Notes: generated by a model from the letters alone, not told the origin. Shown: positions 34,675 to 46,199, counted from the stretch's first letter. The stretch is 64,000 nucleotides of DNA from Ochrobactrum sp. Marseille-Q0166 (GCF_014397025.1 NZ_JACJUO010000001.1:2218501-2282500); one strand, 5' to 3'. Numbers and translations: made by a program.

Positions 34675-36497
34675 AACGTACTCGGCTGGTGCGGTGTCTT
34701 TTCCCAGAGATGAGGCTTGTGCACCAGCTGCCACAATGCACGCCATGCCGAAATTGAAATCAGTATCCAATAGACAGGTATTGCGACAATATAAGCATAA
34801 CCACCCAGCTCAGTCGGTTCCATCGTCTTCGAACCAAGCACATAGAAGCTAAAATAGGCCAGCAAAATATTGATCAGGTCGATACGCAGAAGCCATATGT
34901 TATCCACGCTCAATGGCGCGAAAACCATTGCCACCAGAAGCACCCCGACTGTCATAAGCATGAACGGATGCAGAAGTGCCGAGCCGATAATGCCAAGCGT
35001 ATAGATCTGGCTGATCGCAAAACGCCACCAACCAAGCTCTCGCCATGTTGTATAAGGATTGCGGCCATGCACGAGCCATGTCTGCATCCAGCCCTTGATC
35101 CAGCGCGTCCGCTGCTTGTGCCAGACTGAGTAATCTACTGGAGCGTCTTCGACCGTGCCCCGCGTAATGACATCAATACTATAGCCAAAACGCGCAAGCC
35201 GCATACCAAGATCTGCATCTTCCGTCACATTATAGGCATCCCACCCACCGACCTGATCGAGGCAAGACCGGCGGAAATGATTGGACGTACCCCCAAGCGG
35301 AATGACCAGACCTTGCGATGCAAGCCACGGCAAAAGCCCCCGAAACAAGGTAGCATATTCAAAGGCGAACATACGTGTGAGCAGATTTTGCCGGAAATTA
35401 CCGATGATCAGCGGTGCCTGAACACAAGCGAGTTGTTCACCACCGCGCCGGAAAGCCTGCCAGGCTTCAAGCAACTGATCCGGGTGCGGACGATCTTCCG
35501 CATCAAAAATCGCTACAATTTTTCCACGCGCGAACTGCAAGGCATAATTGAGCGCCTTAGGCTTTGTTCGTGGTCCGCCAGAAGGCACCAGAACAAGCTC
35601 ATAATTTGATGGCAGCCCTCTGTTCCGAATGGCATCAATGGTATCGAAGTCATCTTTCTCACAAACAAGTTTGATATCCAGCTTGCTGCGCGGCCAATTC
35701 AGCTTCTCAAGAGAAGCAATCAGTTGCCCGATGATCGCCTGTTCGCGATAGAGTGGCACTAAAACCGAATAGACAGGCAAGTCTTTTCGGTCGAACGGAA
35801 CAATTTCTGGAAAACGCAATCGCCGACCTGAGGCTGCTGCAAACAAACGAATAAGAACACAGCCGAGAAAAAATAGTGTCAGACAAACGTGCAATACCAG
35901 CATGGTCTGCGTAGGCCAGTTTACGATACCTGCGATGAATGCATAGACACCGAGAGCTATGATAAAGGCCTGCGGTGTTTCCAGAACGCGCGCGGCAGAA
36001 AACACTTGAGGCGTCATAGCATGTGCACGCGCTACAAGATCTTTCTGATGGCGCTGGCGCAAAACTGCTTTAATACGCGACGGTGTACAAATTCGGATAC
36101 GCTGCTTCAATTCAGGTGATTGCCGAATATGTTCTCGTAATCTGGAAATCTGCGCCTCTTTCGGCGCAAGATAAAGATAGGAAGTACCATCATGGCCCAG
36201 TGCCATTAACTGAGCCGCTTCGATCAGGACTGAACGAGCTTCTTCTCCTGTTACAAAAACTCTTGAGGCAGCAATTTCATCAGTGAACGGCAATTCCAGA
36301 TAATCAGCAACAGCACCGAACAACAATTCTTCTGAAACGCCGGATTGATGAGTAATTTCCTCAAAGAACCCAGTTCCATTCTTAAGCGCCCCCCCGTAAG
36401 CCAACCGTAGAAAAACACGCGGCACACCTCGCCGCTCCAATCTGGCAGATATGGCAGTGCATATCTCCAGATCGAAAATGATCGATCCGTAACTCAT
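34602..36497 (-). CDS. GT2-family membrane glycosyltransferase
   Basis: 631 residues. An N-terminal MshEN-like region ([36 protein letters not shown]) precedes hydrophobic helices and a cellulose-synthase-like GT2 core: [11 protein letters not shown] (DxD), [26 protein letters not shown] and [13 protein letters not shown] (QxxRW). C-terminal helices follow. It should polymerise or transfer a glucan at the inner membrane. Codon and base composition of its upstream spacer is unlike the gene. Its 3' end overlaps ppk2 by 73 bases. Confidence 0.85.
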   Translation of the reverse strand: MSYGSIIFDLEICTAISARLERRGVPRVFLRLAYGGALKNGTGFFEEITHQSGVSEELLFGAVADYLELPFTDEIAASRVFVTGEEARSVLIEAAQLMALGHDGTSYLYLAPKEAQISRLREHIRQSPELKQRIRICTPSRIKAVLRQRHQKDLVARAHAMTPQVFSAARVLETPQAFIIALGVYAFIAGIVNWPTQTMLVLHVCLTLFFLGCVLIRLFAAASGRRLRFPEIVPFDRKDLPVYSVLVPLYREQAIIGQLIASLEKLNWPRSKLDIKLVCEKDDFDTIDAIRNRGLPSNYELVLVPSGGPRTKPKALNYALQFARGKIVAIFDAEDRPHPDQLLEAWQAFRRGGEQLACVQAPLIIGNFRQNLLTRMFAFEYATLFRGLLPWLASQGLVIPLGGTSNHFRRSCLDQVGGWDAYNVTEDADLGMRLARFGYSIDVITRGTVEDAPVDYSVWHKQRTRWIKGWMQTWLVHGRNPYTTWRELGWWRFAISQIYTLGIIGSALLHPFMLMTVGVLLVAMVFAPLSVDNIWLLRIDLINILLAYFSFYVLGSKTMEPTELGGYAYIVAIPVYWILISISAWRALWQLVHKPHLWEKTPHQPSTFYLPEASVAGVLDAKNSAPRPIMD

Positions 36498-36754
36498 AGT
36501 ACCCCCGCACTACTAGTGACTACTTTATTTTACTAATTCTTTTATACCATATGGATATATTTTTCTTATCTAATTTAAGTTTATTTTATATAATTATTTA
36601 ACCTTATTTTTATTTCATTTTCTTGAAAATTGAAACAGAATTATTTGAAAATTCACTTTTTTCTTTAAAAGTATAAGCCATTAAAAATCATTGCTTATTT
36701 TACACACAGGCTCTGTTAACGCGAAATTATCAGTAGTGAGTACATAAGGCTTTA
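36498..36754. other. AT-rich divergent spacer
   Basis: About 257 bases, markedly AT-rich (long T and A tracts, for example TTTATTTTATATAATTATTT), between the GT2 gene and the solute-binding protein. Holds both promoters. No ORF seen. Confidence 0.6.
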
Positions 36755-37600
36755 ATGAAACGACCTCTTCTGAGCATAGGGGCCGCGATATGCTGGCTCG
36801 CCGGCAGCATATCGGCTGGCGCACAGTCCGCACCCGAAGCACCTTCCTTCTTTAACGAGAAGGAGAGATTGGCTTTGCCATCTCTGAAGGGCCTCAATCG
36901 ACTGCGTTTTGTCACAACTCTCGACTTTCCTCCTTTCAATGCTTTGAATGATGCCGGGCAGCTATCTGGCTACAATATCGACCTTGCCAAGGCACTTTGT
37001 GCGCAACTTGGGTTAACCGACATTTGCCAGATTGAAGCCGTGCCGTGGAACGAGCTTGATGCCAAGTTGGAAAACGGTGAGGCCGAAGCCGTTATCGCCG
37101 GCTTAAGCATCAATCAGGCAAGTCGGGAGAAATTCCTGTTCACACGCCCCTATATGCGCCTGCCCGCACGCTTTGTGACTGCGAAGACAAGCGCTTTCTC
37201 CGAACAGGCAGCTGTTGCGACCAAAGGAAAAAATGTTGGTGTGATTGCCAGCACCGCGCATGAGCAATTGCTTAAAGCCTATTTTCCAGACGCAATCGCC
37301 AAAGCCTATCCCGACAGAGCCAGTATGCTAGCGGGACTACAAAACCAGGAAGTTGCAGCAGTGTTTGATGACGGCATGACTTTGTCATTCTGGCTTGAAA
37401 GTGCTGAAAGCAATGATTGCTGTACTTTTTCAGATGGCGCTTACCTCGCACCGCAATATCTTGGATCAGGAATGAGCATCGCGGTCGCGCAGAAAAATGC
37501 TGCGTTGGCGGGCGCCCTTAATAATGCGCTTCAGTCCCTGCAACGACAGGGCAAACTTACAGAGCTCTATCTTCGTTATTTTCCAAACAGCTTTTATTAA
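36755..37600 (+). CDS. Family-3 solute-binding protein, orphan
   Basis: 281 residues with a signal peptide (KRPLLSIGAAICWLAGSISAGA). The body has the family-3 pattern: LRFVTTLDFPPFNALNDAGQLSGYNIDLAKALC, EAVIAGLSINQASREKFLFTRPYMRLPARFV and AAVFDDGMTLSFWL. It should bind an amino acid or similar ligand in the periplasm. No permease or ATPase gene is adjacent, so it may serve a distant importer or a sensor. Confidence 0.85.
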   Translation: MKRPLLSIGAAICWLAGSISAGAQSAPEAPSFFNEKERLALPSLKGLNRLRFVTTLDFPPFNALNDAGQLSGYNIDLAKALCAQLGLTDICQIEAVPWNELDAKLENGEAEAVIAGLSINQASREKFLFTRPYMRLPARFVTAKTSAFSEQAAVATKGKNVGVIASTAHEQLLKAYFPDAIAKAYPDRASMLAGLQNQEVAAVFDDGMTLSFWLESAESNDCCTFSDGAYLAPQYLGSGMSIAVAQKNAALAGALNNALQSLQRQGKLTELYLRYFPNSFY

Positions 37601-37972
37601 AAGCACGGCAATCGTTCCGCATCAAAGACAGTCGGCAACAAGCTGAATTGACGGCAACCAAACAGAAATCATTACATTTGGCAGAGGGTGATTTTGTGCC
37701 ATTTTGTCGCACCAATATGCGTAAAGCAATCTGAATTTTCAGTGATTATTGAAAATACCGATTATTCGATACTTACAGTACACAAGTAAAATTATTTAGA
37801 AACAAAATATTGGGTAAATTATTTGAGCGGAAATCACTCTAAAATTCGAATACCAACTCTATTATTCGGGCTGCTTTTATCATATTTTGCAAGTAAATCC
37901 ATATATTTATTTTCACTTGTACATTTTTCCTTTTGATCGATAATAAAACTCGAGGAGAAGGAGGAATTTATT
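37601..37972. other. Gene-free AT-rich spacer before the 54-residue ORF
   Basis: About 370 bases, increasingly AT-rich from 37740. It holds ATTTTCA-N8-TGAAAAT at about 37736-37757 and presumably the promoter of the small ORF. No protein ORF with a ribosome site was seen in it. Confidence 0.5.
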
Positions 37973-38137
37973 ATGTACCAAGGCATCAGTACTCATTGGC
38001 ACAAGACTCCTGCACAGACACAGCGCTCGCCGCATGAAGCAACCTATGTGTTCTTCGGAATTTTTCTGGCGTGCCTTACAGTACCTGCGGCAATCATTCT
38101 TTGGGCAATTGCCCAAAGCATTATGACTCACTTCTAA
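37973..38137 (+). CDS. 54-residue membrane peptide
   Basis: ATG at 37973 follows a very strong AAGGAGG site. The N-terminal half, MYQGISTHWHKTPAQTQRSP, is polar; residues about 25-50 (YVFFGIFLACLTVPAAIILWAIA) form one transmembrane helix. I recognise no family. It lies next to, but on the strand opposite, the RND pump operon. The AT-rich leader and terminator suggest it is its own transcript. Confidence 0.7.
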   Translation: MYQGISTHWHKTPAQTQRSPHEATYVFFGIFLACLTVPAAIILWAIAQSIMTHF

Positions 38138-38216
38138 AAACGCCCTCCGAGAACCATGGCGTGATTTTCGGGACGCGCACGTGCTTTAAGTGTTTGAATA
38201 AACGTTGATATTGATG

Positions 38217-38249
38217 AAAAAAGCCCCGCTTATGCAGCGGGGCTTTTTG
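38217..38249. terminator. Bidirectional terminator, small ORF/RND pump
   Basis: Stem AGCCCCGC/GCGGGGCT flanked by A-tracts on the left and T-tract on the right, so it can end transcripts from both sides. Confidence 0.85.
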
Positions 38250-38300
38250 CTATTTAAGCAATTTTCCCGCAAACGTCAGCAACGCAGCGGGAAAATATGT

Positions 38301-41300
38301 TTAATGGGCTGGACCACTTCCATCATTCGATGAAACTTGTGCAGGCGCCACAACGGTATCATCAGGACGCTTTTTAGGCGGCTTGCGGGCGATAAGACTG
38401 TAGAACATCGGGATGAAGAAGGTTGCGATAAAGGTCGCAGCCAACATACCACCGATAACGCCCGTACCAATCGAGTGACGGCTCGCAGAACCTGCGCCGG
38501 AGCTGATTGCCAGTGGAACCACGCCGAGAATGAACGCAAGCGACGTCATCACAATCGGGCGGAAGCGCAGGCGGGCAGCTTCAGCAGCAGCTTCGATTGC
38601 TGATTTACCCTCTTCTCGCTGTAGCACGGCAAATTCCACGATCAAAATCGCGTTCTTCGCCGCAAGACCTATCAGTGTCACCAGACCAATCTGGAAATAC
38701 ACGTCATTGGTCAGTCCACGCAGATCGGTTGCAAGAAGCGCACCGAAGATAGCGAACGGCACCGCTGTGATAACCGCAAGCGGCAAGCTCCAGCGCTCAT
38801 ATTGTGCAGCAAGGATCAGGAACACCATGATCAGACCAAAGATCATAGCCTGACTGCCACTGCCACTTGTCGACACTTCCTGATAGGCCGAACCTGTCCA
38901 GGCGATCTGGAAACCCTGCGGCAAGGTTTCAGCAGCAACTTCCTGCATAGCCTTGATCGCATCACCCGACGTATAGCCCGGTGCGGGATTACCTGTGACC
39001 TTGGCAGCATTGAATGCGTTGAAGCGCTCAAGCTGATCAGGTCCGACAATACGCTTCACCGTCACCAGTGCGCTCAGCGGTATCATGCTGCCAGAGTCGG
39101 CGCGCACGAACACATGCTTGAGATCACTTGGATCACGGCGGAACTCAGCTTCCGACTGCAGATTGACCTGATAGTTACGGCCATACAGCGTGAAGTCATT
39201 GACATAGACACTGCCGAAGGTTGCCTGCATGGCGGTGAAGACCGAATTGATCGGAACGCCCATCGCCTTGGCTTTTTGACGGTCAAGCTGAATGTCATAT
39301 TGCGGCACGTTCGGATCGAATGTCGTACGAACACCGGCCAGTTCGGGACGCTTGTTCGCGGCCTCAACCAGCAGATTGGTCGCATTCGTCAAAGATTGTA
39401 CGCCACCGCCGGTACGGTCCTGCACATAAAGCTCAAAACCGCCGGTCGTGCTGAGACCAAGAATCGGTGGAGGATTAAAGGCCAGAACCAGACCGTCCTG
39501 AATGCCGGCATTCATGCCCATGATCGCACCGGGCAGATTGCGCGCATCGACATCAGGCGTTGTGCGTTCTTTCCAGTCTTTGAGCATGATAAACATCGTG
39601 CCCGCGCTGGTTTTCAGACCACCCGAGAGCAGGTCGAAGCCAGCGACTTCAAACACGCTTTCGATTGCGGGATGCTTGCGGATATTTTCACTGGCCTCAT
39701 GCAGAACCGCACTTGTGCGCTCAAGCGATGCAGCCGGCGGCAGGATAGCCACACTGAACAGGAAGCCCTGGTCTTCATCCGGCAGAAGCGAACCCGGAAC
39801 TTTCTCAAAGAGATAATATGTGCCCCCCAGAATACCCGCGAAAATCAACAGGCCGATAGACGCGCGTTTCAGGAAGAAGCGGACACCTGCGGTATATCCC
39901 TTCGTCAACCGATCAAAGAAGCGGTTGAAAATACGGAACGGCAACATCGGTTCATGATGGCCGGGCTTGAGGATCAGCGCACAGAGCGCCGGCGTCAATG
40001 TCAAAGCCACGACACCGGAGATTGTCACCGAAATCGCAATCGTAACAGCAAACTGCTTGTACATTTCGCCAACCAGACCGCCCATGAAGGCGACTGGAAT
40101 GAACACGGCGCAGAGCACGAGAACAATCGCGATAACCGGGCCTGTCACTTCGCTCATTGCCTTGATGGCAGCTTCGCGTGGCGGCAGCTTCTCGGTCGTC
40201 ATGATACGTTCGACGTTTTCCAGCACCACGATGGCGTCATCCACCACGATACCGATCGCCAGTACCAGACCGAACAAAGTCAGCAGGTTAATGGAGAAGC
40301 CAAGCACATACATGCCTGCAAACGTGCCAATGATCGAGATCGGAACCGCGATAACCGGGATAAGTGTTGCACGCCAGTTCTGAAGGAAGATGAAGACCAC
40401 CAGAACAACGAGGATGATCGCCTCGATGAAGGTATGGATCACTTCTTCCACCGAGACCTTGATGAACTTGGTGGTGTCGAATGGAATCGAATAATTGATG
40501 CCTTCCGGGAAGCTGGTCTTCAGCTCCGCCATACGGCTCTGGATAAGTTCCATCGTGTTGAGCGCGTTGGCGCCCGGCTGAAGATAGATCGCAATCGGAA
40601 CAGCCGGTGTGCCATTCAGGGCGCTATCCACCAGATAGCTTTCCGTACCGAGCTCTACACGGGCAACGTCTTTCAGAAGAAGCGTTGCTGCGTTCTTGTC
40701 CGAACGAAGGATAATATTTTCAAAGGCGCTTGCATCCGGCAGACGGCCCTGCGTGGTCGCCGTATAGGTAAACGGCCCGGCCTGAGGATCAGGCTGATCG
40801 CCAAAACGGCCCGCGGCAAACTGCGCATTCTGTTCCTGAATAGCCGTCTGAACATCTGATGGCGTCAGATTATATTGCGCCAGCTTGTCCGGGCGCAGCC
40901 AGATGCGCATCGAATATTCGATATTGCCAAGAAGCTGAACATCACCAACGCCAGGCAGACGCTTGAGATCGTCGATGACGTTCAAAAGCGCATAGTTACC
41001 AACATAGGTGCGATCATAACGGTCGGAGGTCGAAAACATCGCCACCATGCCGAGAATGGTGCTGGAGCGTTTGTCGACGGTGACGCCGAGACGCTGCACT
41101 TCCTGTGGAAGCGACGAGGTTGCACGCTGAACGCGGTTGTTGACGTTGATCGTGGCCTGATCCGGGTCGGTGCCAAGAGCAAAAGTCACGGTCAGCTGCA
41201 TGGTACCGCTGCCAAGGCTCGAAGACTGCATATAAAGCATGTTCTCGACGCCGTTGATCTGCTGCTCAAGAGGCGCCGCAACGGTTTGCGTCACAGTTTC

Positions 41301-41462
41301 AGCACTGGCACCCGGATAGGTGGCGCTGACGACAACCTGCGGCGGCGTCAGCTCGGGATACTGCGCGACAGGCAGAATCCGCATGGCAATCAAGCCTGCC
41401 AGCACGATGATGATGGAAATGACCGCCGCGAAAACCGGCCGGTCGACGAAGAACTTGTTCAT
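38301..41462 (-). CDS. bepE: RND efflux pump inner-membrane subunit (AcrB/BepE-like)
   Basis: 1053 residues, the normal AcrB length. Start [27 protein letters not shown] (HAE1 hallmark, cited in part) follows the adaptor gene by a four-base ATGA overlap. Motifs: [17 protein letters not shown] porter segment, [22 protein letters not shown] (proton-relay DD), [18 protein letters not shown] and [20 protein letters not shown]. It exports drugs and bile salts to an outer-membrane channel encoded elsewhere. Gene name follows BepDE of Brucella by context. Confidence 0.92.
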   Translation of the reverse strand: MNKFFVDRPVFAAVISIIIVLAGLIAMRILPVAQYPELTPPQVVVSATYPGASAETVTQTVAAPLEQQINGVENMLYMQSSSLGSGTMQLTVTFALGTDPDQATINVNNRVQRATSSLPQEVQRLGVTVDKRSSTILGMVAMFSTSDRYDRTYVGNYALLNVIDDLKRLPGVGDVQLLGNIEYSMRIWLRPDKLAQYNLTPSDVQTAIQEQNAQFAAGRFGDQPDPQAGPFTYTATTQGRLPDASAFENIILRSDKNAATLLLKDVARVELGTESYLVDSALNGTPAVPIAIYLQPGANALNTMELIQSRMAELKTSFPEGINYSIPFDTTKFIKVSVEEVIHTFIEAIILVVLVVFIFLQNWRATLIPVIAVPISIIGTFAGMYVLGFSINLLTLFGLVLAIGIVVDDAIVVLENVERIMTTEKLPPREAAIKAMSEVTGPVIAIVLVLCAVFIPVAFMGGLVGEMYKQFAVTIAISVTISGVVALTLTPALCALILKPGHHEPMLPFRIFNRFFDRLTKGYTAGVRFFLKRASIGLLIFAGILGGTYYLFEKVPGSLLPDEDQGFLFSVAILPPAASLERTSAVLHEASENIRKHPAIESVFEVAGFDLLSGGLKTSAGTMFIMLKDWKERTTPDVDARNLPGAIMGMNAGIQDGLVLAFNPPPILGLSTTGGFELYVQDRTGGGVQSLTNATNLLVEAANKRPELAGVRTTFDPNVPQYDIQLDRQKAKAMGVPINSVFTAMQATFGSVYVNDFTLYGRNYQVNLQSEAEFRRDPSDLKHVFVRADSGSMIPLSALVTVKRIVGPDQLERFNAFNAAKVTGNPAPGYTSGDAIKAMQEVAAETLPQGFQIAWTGSAYQEVSTSGSGSQAMIFGLIMVFLILAAQYERWSLPLAVITAVPFAIFGALLATDLRGLTNDVYFQIGLVTLIGLAAKNAILIVEFAVLQREEGKSAIEAAAEAARLRFRPIVMTSLAFILGVVPLAISSGAGSASRHSIGTGVIGGMLAATFIATFFIPMFYSLIARKPPKKRPDDTVVAPAQVSSNDGSGPAH

Positions 41463-42652
41463 TGCTTGTCTGCCGCCTGTTCTTTATCGGTCTTTGCGCC
41501 AGCTTCGGTTGCAGCTTTCGCTTCAACGGGCTGGACCGTCTTGCCCGGTGCAGCCTTGATCACGCCTTCGGTGATGATGCGATCGCCTGCCTGCAAGCCT
41601 TCACTGACCAGCCAATCATCCGCAAGCTCACGCGCGATCTTGATCGGACGAACTTCCGCAACATTGTCCTTGTTGACCACATAAACGAACTGACCCTGCG
41701 GGCTCTGCATAAGGGCCGCTTTTGGGACGAGAATTGCGTTGTCAATCGTAACACCCAGAATAGCTGCGCGTACGAACTGGCCCGGGATCAGGCGCTGATC
41801 CGGGTTGTCAACGACCGCACGTGCGCCGAGTGTTCCGGTTTCGGTATCAAGCGAGGAAGACGTGAAGTCGATGACACCTTCCTTGTCGTAAGCCTGACCA
41901 TCGCCGAACAGGATCTTGATACGCAGACGATCAGCATCCTGCCCGGTGGCACCGCGCGCCTCACGCAGCTTGCGGATTTCCGCAGCTTCGGAGTCGGTGA
42001 AGGAAAAATTCACGTAAACCGGATTGATCTGGGTGATTGACGTCAGCAAGCTCGATGAAGCATCCGTTCCGATAAGGCTGCCTTCGGAAACCTGTTCGAG
42101 GCTGGTGATACCACTGATCGGCGCCGTTACTTTGGTATAGCTGAGGTTAAGCTCTGCGGTGCGTAATTGTGCTTTGGCAGCCGCAACCGCCGCCTTGTTC
42201 AAATCACGTGTCGCCAGAGCCGTGTCACGAACCGCTGTGCTTTGCACCTTTTGTTGGACAAGCTGTTCAGCACGTTCTGCATCGCGGATCGATTGTTGAT
42301 AGGTCGCTTCAGCCTGCGCAACCTGCGCCTGGGCGCGGGCGACTTCCGCCTCATAAGGTGCAGGATCAATTTCGAACAGCAAGTCGCCGGCTTTGACTTC
42401 CGTGCCTTCTACGAAATTGCGATGCAGGAGAATGCCCCCAACACGCGCACGTACCTGAACATCGCGGTAGGCGCTGACTCGTGCCGCATATTCATACGGT
42501 ACTTCCACATTCTCAACTTTAATCTCCGTAACGGTCACTGGCGGCGGTGGCGGCGTAGCACCTCCGGGGGCCTGCGCGAGGGCAGATTGCCCTGCAAGAA
42601 TGAAAAATGCGGCACTCGCCGCAAAAATCCGGATGGAACTGGTCATGGTCAT
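41459..42652 (-). CDS. bepD: RND periplasmic adaptor (AcrA/BepD-like)
   Basis: About 397 residues from [15 protein letters not shown]. The N-terminal signal ends at SALAQ with no lipobox Cys, so it is probably a soluble or non-lipidated adaptor. Adaptor motifs: [39 protein letters not shown], hairpin coiled coil ([14 protein letters not shown]), [23 protein letters not shown]. Cotranscribed with the pump. An AAACAT palindrome upstream suggests TetR control. Confidence 0.92.
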   Translation of the reverse strand: MTMTSSIRIFAASAAFFILAGQSALAQAPGGATPPPPPVTVTEIKVENVEVPYEYAARVSAYRDVQVRARVGGILLHRNFVEGTEVKAGDLLFEIDPAPYEAEVARAQAQVAQAEATYQQSIRDAERAEQLVQQKVQSTAVRDTALATRDLNKAAVAAAKAQLRTAELNLSYTKVTAPISGITSLEQVSEGSLIGTDASSSLLTSITQINPVYVNFSFTDSEAAEIRKLREARGATGQDADRLRIKILFGDGQAYDKEGVIDFTSSSLDTETGTLGARAVVDNPDQRLIPGQFVRAAILGVTIDNAILVPKAALMQSPQGQFVYVVNKDNVAEVRPIKIARELADDWLVSEGLQAGDRIITEGVIKAAPGKTVQPVEAKAATEAGAKTDKEQAADKQ

Positions 42653-42691
42653 AGTGGGAGCTGCCCTTGATGTCGCACGGTGCGGCCGAAT

Positions 42692-42709
42692 AAACATACA
42701 CGAATGTTT
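42692..42709. promoter_or_regulatory. Operator of the RND pump
   Basis: AAACAT-N6-ATGTTT is a perfect dyad 40 bases before the adaptor start, close in form to AcrR-type sites. Confidence 0.6.
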
Positions 42710-42839
42710 GTAAATACGAATTACCGTGTTATAGTCAATTACCTAATGTTACGTATCACGAATGAGTTACCCAAATAGTGAACGAAAAATCCTTTTTTTG
42801 CTGACGTTTGGCTCACAATTTGAATGCTAGAGAACAAGA

Positions 42840-43457
42840 ATGCGAAGGACGAAGGCCGAGGCCGCAGAAACGAGAGATGCTATTTTAACTGCTGCTGAAC
42901 GGGTATTTCTTGACCGCGGACTGACCCAATCAACTTTGACACAAATCGCATCTCAGGCAGGCGTAACCCGCGGCGCCATTTATTTCCATTTTCAAGATAA
43001 ACGCGACATATTTCAAGCAATTATCAACCGTACATGTTTTCCGCATGAAGAAATCATGCGCCATGCAGCCGAATGTGACCACCCTAACCCGCTTTATGTA
43101 CTTGAGCAATCAATCATAACTGCGCTTGAGCATTTCATAGCCAATGAACGGCAGCAGAACGTCTTCACGATTATTCACCAGCGTTGTGAATATGTTGGTG
43201 AGATTGCCCCGGTCGTCGACCATATCCGGGAGGCGCGTGGAAATGTATTATCGCTCTTCACAGGCTTGCTTGAGGTTGCAGAGCGGCGCAACGAGCTGTC
43301 AAATGAATGGACATCCATTTCTGCTGCACAAATTTTGCTCGCCGTGCTGGGTGGCCTGCTCAATGAATGGCTCCGAAGCGAGCGGGACTTCGATCTTGTC
43401 GGTGATGGTGGTAAAGCAATCGGAACCTTGATCCGGTCCATGCGGCGCGACAGTTGA
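42840..43457 (+). CDS. bepR: TetR-family repressor of the RND pump (BepR-like)
   Basis: 205 residues. The N-terminal helix-turn-helix is typical of AcrR/TtgR: ILTAAERVFLDRGLTQSTLTQIASQAGVTRGAIYFHFQDK (key parts QIASQAGVTRGAIYFHF). Divergent from the pump operon, with the dyad at 42692 between them. By analogy with BepR it represses the pump until a drug or bile salt binds. Confidence 0.85.
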   Translation: MRRTKAEAAETRDAILTAAERVFLDRGLTQSTLTQIASQAGVTRGAIYFHFQDKRDIFQAIINRTCFPHEEIMRHAAECDHPNPLYVLEQSIITALEHFIANERQQNVFTIIHQRCEYVGEIAPVVDHIREARGNVLSLFTGLLEVAERRNELSNEWTSISAAQILLAVLGGLLNEWLRSERDFDLVGDGGKAIGTLIRSMRRDS

Positions 43458-43704
43458 CAGTTGACTGACCCAAGCTTCCCATACCCATCCCGTAAGCCGT
43501 TGAGACAACAGAACACCTTACCAGCACGTATTATCTGCCGAATTTTTAATTTACGCTTACGTTAATGTAACTCTTGCGATTACGACGAAAGTCGACCACA
43601 TTCATGATTGAGGAGTGCCTGACCTGGATTTGGGGCGGGGCACGTTGGGAGAAGGGTGGCGGCTTGCTGCTCAAAGATGAGACGGAGCAATCCGGGGAGA
43701 AGGC

Positions 43705-45432
43705 ATGGCAAAAAAAGCAACCGAAGCGAAACCCACGTCGAGCAAGGCAACGAAAACAATGCCTGCATCAGGCAAGGTCTGGCTGAAATCCTATCCGAAA
43801 AGCGTTCCACACGAAATCGATCTGAGTAAAACGACTTCTATTGGCGACATGATTTCGAATGCGTGCCGCCACTTTGCCGACAAACCGGCCTTCACCTGTA
43901 TGGGTAAGGATCTGTCCTACAAAGAACTCGATGAAAACTCACGCGCACTCGCTGCATGGCTGCAATCGCGGGGACTGGTCAAAGGTGATCGCATTGCGAT
44001 CATGATGCCGAATATTCTGCAATACCCTGTGGCAATTGCCGCAATCCTGCGCGCAGGCTTCGTGGTCGTCAACGTAAACCCGCTCTACACACCGCGCGAA
44101 CTTCAGCATCAATTGAATGATTCAGGCGCGCAGGCGCTTATCGTGCTGGAAAACTTTGCATCGACTGTGCAAAAGTCTCTGGCATCCATTCATGTGCCCA
44201 ACATCATCGTTGCAACGATGGGCGATATGCATGGCCTTAAAGGTCACATCATCAATCTGGTGGTGCGCAAGGTGAAAAAACTTGTACCGGAATGGAATAT
44301 TCCCGGGCATGTGCGTTTTAAAGATGCGTTGGCGCAAGGCCGCGGAAAGTCATTTAATCCCGTACCAGTTGACAGTTCCGATCTCGCTTTTCTGCAATAT
44401 ACCGGCGGCACGACAGGTGTTTCCAAAGGCGCCATGCTGAGCCATAGAAATATTCTGGCCAATGTCGAGCAAATGCAGCTTTGGATGGATGTCGCCTTCC
44501 AGAACAAAGGCAAGCCGAAGGAACTCAACTTCGTCTGCGCTTTGCCGCTCTATCATATTTTTGCGCTGACCGTAAATGCAATGATCGGCATAAAGCTTGG
44601 CGCACGCAATATACTCATACCGAATCCGCGTGACATTCCGGCCTTTACAAAAGAGCTGCAAAAATATCCGTTCCATATTTTTCCGGGTCTCAACACATTG
44701 TTCAACGCCCTGATGAACAACGAAGATTTCAAGGCACTGAACTTCAAGCCGCTGGTGCTGACGCTTGGAGGCGGCATGGCAGTGCAGCGTCCGATTGCCG
44801 AACGCTGGCAGGAAATGACGGGCTGCCACATCACCGAAGGCTATGGTCTCTCCGAAACGTCACCCGTCGCCTCCGCCAATCCTCTCGATGCGACGGAGTT
44901 CAGCGGTACGATTGGGCTCCCCATGCCCTCAACGGATTTTACCATCCGTGATGACGACGGCAAAGACCTGCCATTGGGCGAAGTCGGTGAAATCTGTGTG
45001 CGAGGTCCGCAGGTCATGATGGGCTACTGGAACCGCCCCGATGAAACCGAACGCGCCATTATGGCCGATGGCTTCTTTCGCACCGGCGACATGGGCTTTA
45101 TGGATGAAAGCGGCTTCACCAAGATTGTTGACCGCAAGAAGGACATGATCCTCGTTTCCGGTTTCAACGTCTACCCGAATGAAATTGAGGAAGTGGCAGC
45201 AGAGCATCCGGGCATTGTGGAATCGGCGGCGGTCGGCGTTCCCAATGAACATTCTGGCGAAGTGGTGAAGCTTTACGTCGTGCGCCGCGATCCGAACCTG
45301 ACGGAAGAAGACGTCAAATCCTTCTGTGCACAGCGCCTGACCAATTATAAGCGCCCACGTGAAGTGGAGTTCCGCCATGCTTTGCCGAAAACCAATGTCG
45401 GCAAGATTCTTCGCCGCGAGTTACGTGACTAA
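43705..45432 (+). CDS. fadD: Long-chain acyl-CoA synthetase
   Basis: 575 residues; GGAGAAGG precedes ATG. AMP-binding enzyme that makes acyl-CoA from fatty acid, ATP and CoA. Motifs: YTGGTTGVSKGAMLSHRN (P-loop), GYGLSETSPVAS, GEICVRGPQVMMGYW, FFRTGDMGFMDESGF, DRKKDMILVSGFNVYPNEIE (FACS region) and NVGKILRREL (C-terminal Lys). The extra Lys-rich N-terminus is unusual. A terminator follows. Confidence 0.93.
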   Translation: MAKKATEAKPTSSKATKTMPASGKVWLKSYPKSVPHEIDLSKTTSIGDMISNACRHFADKPAFTCMGKDLSYKELDENSRALAAWLQSRGLVKGDRIAIMMPNILQYPVAIAAILRAGFVVVNVNPLYTPRELQHQLNDSGAQALIVLENFASTVQKSLASIHVPNIIVATMGDMHGLKGHIINLVVRKVKKLVPEWNIPGHVRFKDALAQGRGKSFNPVPVDSSDLAFLQYTGGTTGVSKGAMLSHRNILANVEQMQLWMDVAFQNKGKPKELNFVCALPLYHIFALTVNAMIGIKLGARNILIPNPRDIPAFTKELQKYPFHIFPGLNTLFNALMNNEDFKALNFKPLVLTLGGGMAVQRPIAERWQEMTGCHITEGYGLSETSPVASANPLDATEFSGTIGLPMPSTDFTIRDDDGKDLPLGEVGEICVRGPQVMMGYWNRPDETERAIMADGFFRTGDMGFMDESGFTKIVDRKKDMILVSGFNVYPNEIEEVAAEHPGIVESAAVGVPNEHSGEVVKLYVVRRDPNLTEEDVKSFCAQRLTNYKRPREVEFRHALPKTNVGKILRRELRD

Positions 45433-45437
45433 AACAG

Positions 45438-45466
45438 AAAAGGCCCTCCTAACCGGAGGGCCTTTT
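45438..45466. terminator. Bidirectional terminator after fadD
   Basis: Stem AAAAGGCCCTCC/GGAGGGCCTTTT, five-base loop; serves fadD and the convergent phosphatase gene. Confidence 0.85.
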
Positions 45467-45470
45467 CATT

Positions 45471-46199
45471 TTATTTAAACAAAGCTGGCAAGTCTGCAAT
45501 GGATTCAAGCACCACATCGGCATGCGGCTCCAGCGCTTCGCGTGGGCTGTTGCCGGATAAGACGCCAACACCAAGACCCGCTTTTGCCGCCTGTGCCGTT
45601 TCAAGATCGTGGAGATTATCGCCGACCATGGCAATTGCGCCAGGTTCAAGGCCGATCTTTTCAGCAAAGTAAAGCAGCGGGTCAGCATATGGTTTGGGCC
45701 GTGCCGCCGTATCATAGCCGATTACGACATCAAAGAAATGGTCAATACCCAGTGCCTTTGCAGTCGCATGGGCGCCGGCTTCTGAATCATTGGTGGCAAT
45801 GCCAAGGATGAAGCCCATCTCGCGAAGGGTCTCCAAGGTCTCCCGCAGGCCTTCAATCGCCACCGCAGAACGCGCACCTTCGGCAACCGTATAGCTGTCA
45901 AATTCGGCTATCTTGGCTTGGAAACCAGCTTCGTCAATGTCGGGATACCAGAGCTGCACAATGTCTTCGACCGTACCGGCTGCAATCACTGAATTGGCGC
46001 GAAAACGCGACGCTTCCCAGTCATAGCCACCGGCGTCGAGCAGCGATCTTGCACGATGTTCGTCGCCATTGGCGCTTCGCTGTGCAAGGCTCCATGACAC
46101 GGTAAACCATGTGCGATCGAAATCGATTAACGTGCCATCCTTGTCAAACAGGATGGCACGGATTGATTTCAACTTTTCTGAGGAAGGTAATGCACTCAT
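45471..46199 (-). CDS. HAD-family phosphatase (Gph-like)
   Basis: 242 residues. Motif I is LFDKDGTLIDFD (DxDxT), motif II GIATNDSEAG, and the metal motif MVGDNLHDLE. It belongs with phosphoglycolate phosphatase-like enzymes; substrate not determinable. Its ATG overlaps the stop of the upstream deacylase (ATGA), so the two are coupled. Confidence 0.88.
   Translation of the reverse strand: MSALPSSEKLKSIRAILFDKDGTLIDFDRTWFTVSWSLAQRSANGDEHRARSLLDAGGYDWEASRFRANSVIAAGTVEDIVQLWYPDIDEAGFQAKIAEFDSYTVAEGARSAVAIEGLRETLETLREMGFILGIATNDSEAGAHATAKALGIDHFFDVVIGYDTAARPKPYADPLLYFAEKIGLEPGAIAMVGDNLHDLETAQAAKAGLGVGVLSGNSPREALEPHADVVLESIADLPALFK

Noticed and set aside
38802..40859. Plus-strand open frame of 685 codons
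   Set aside because: It is antisense to the RND pump gene bepE; no family motifs or ribosome site; pump motifs on the minus strand are clear.
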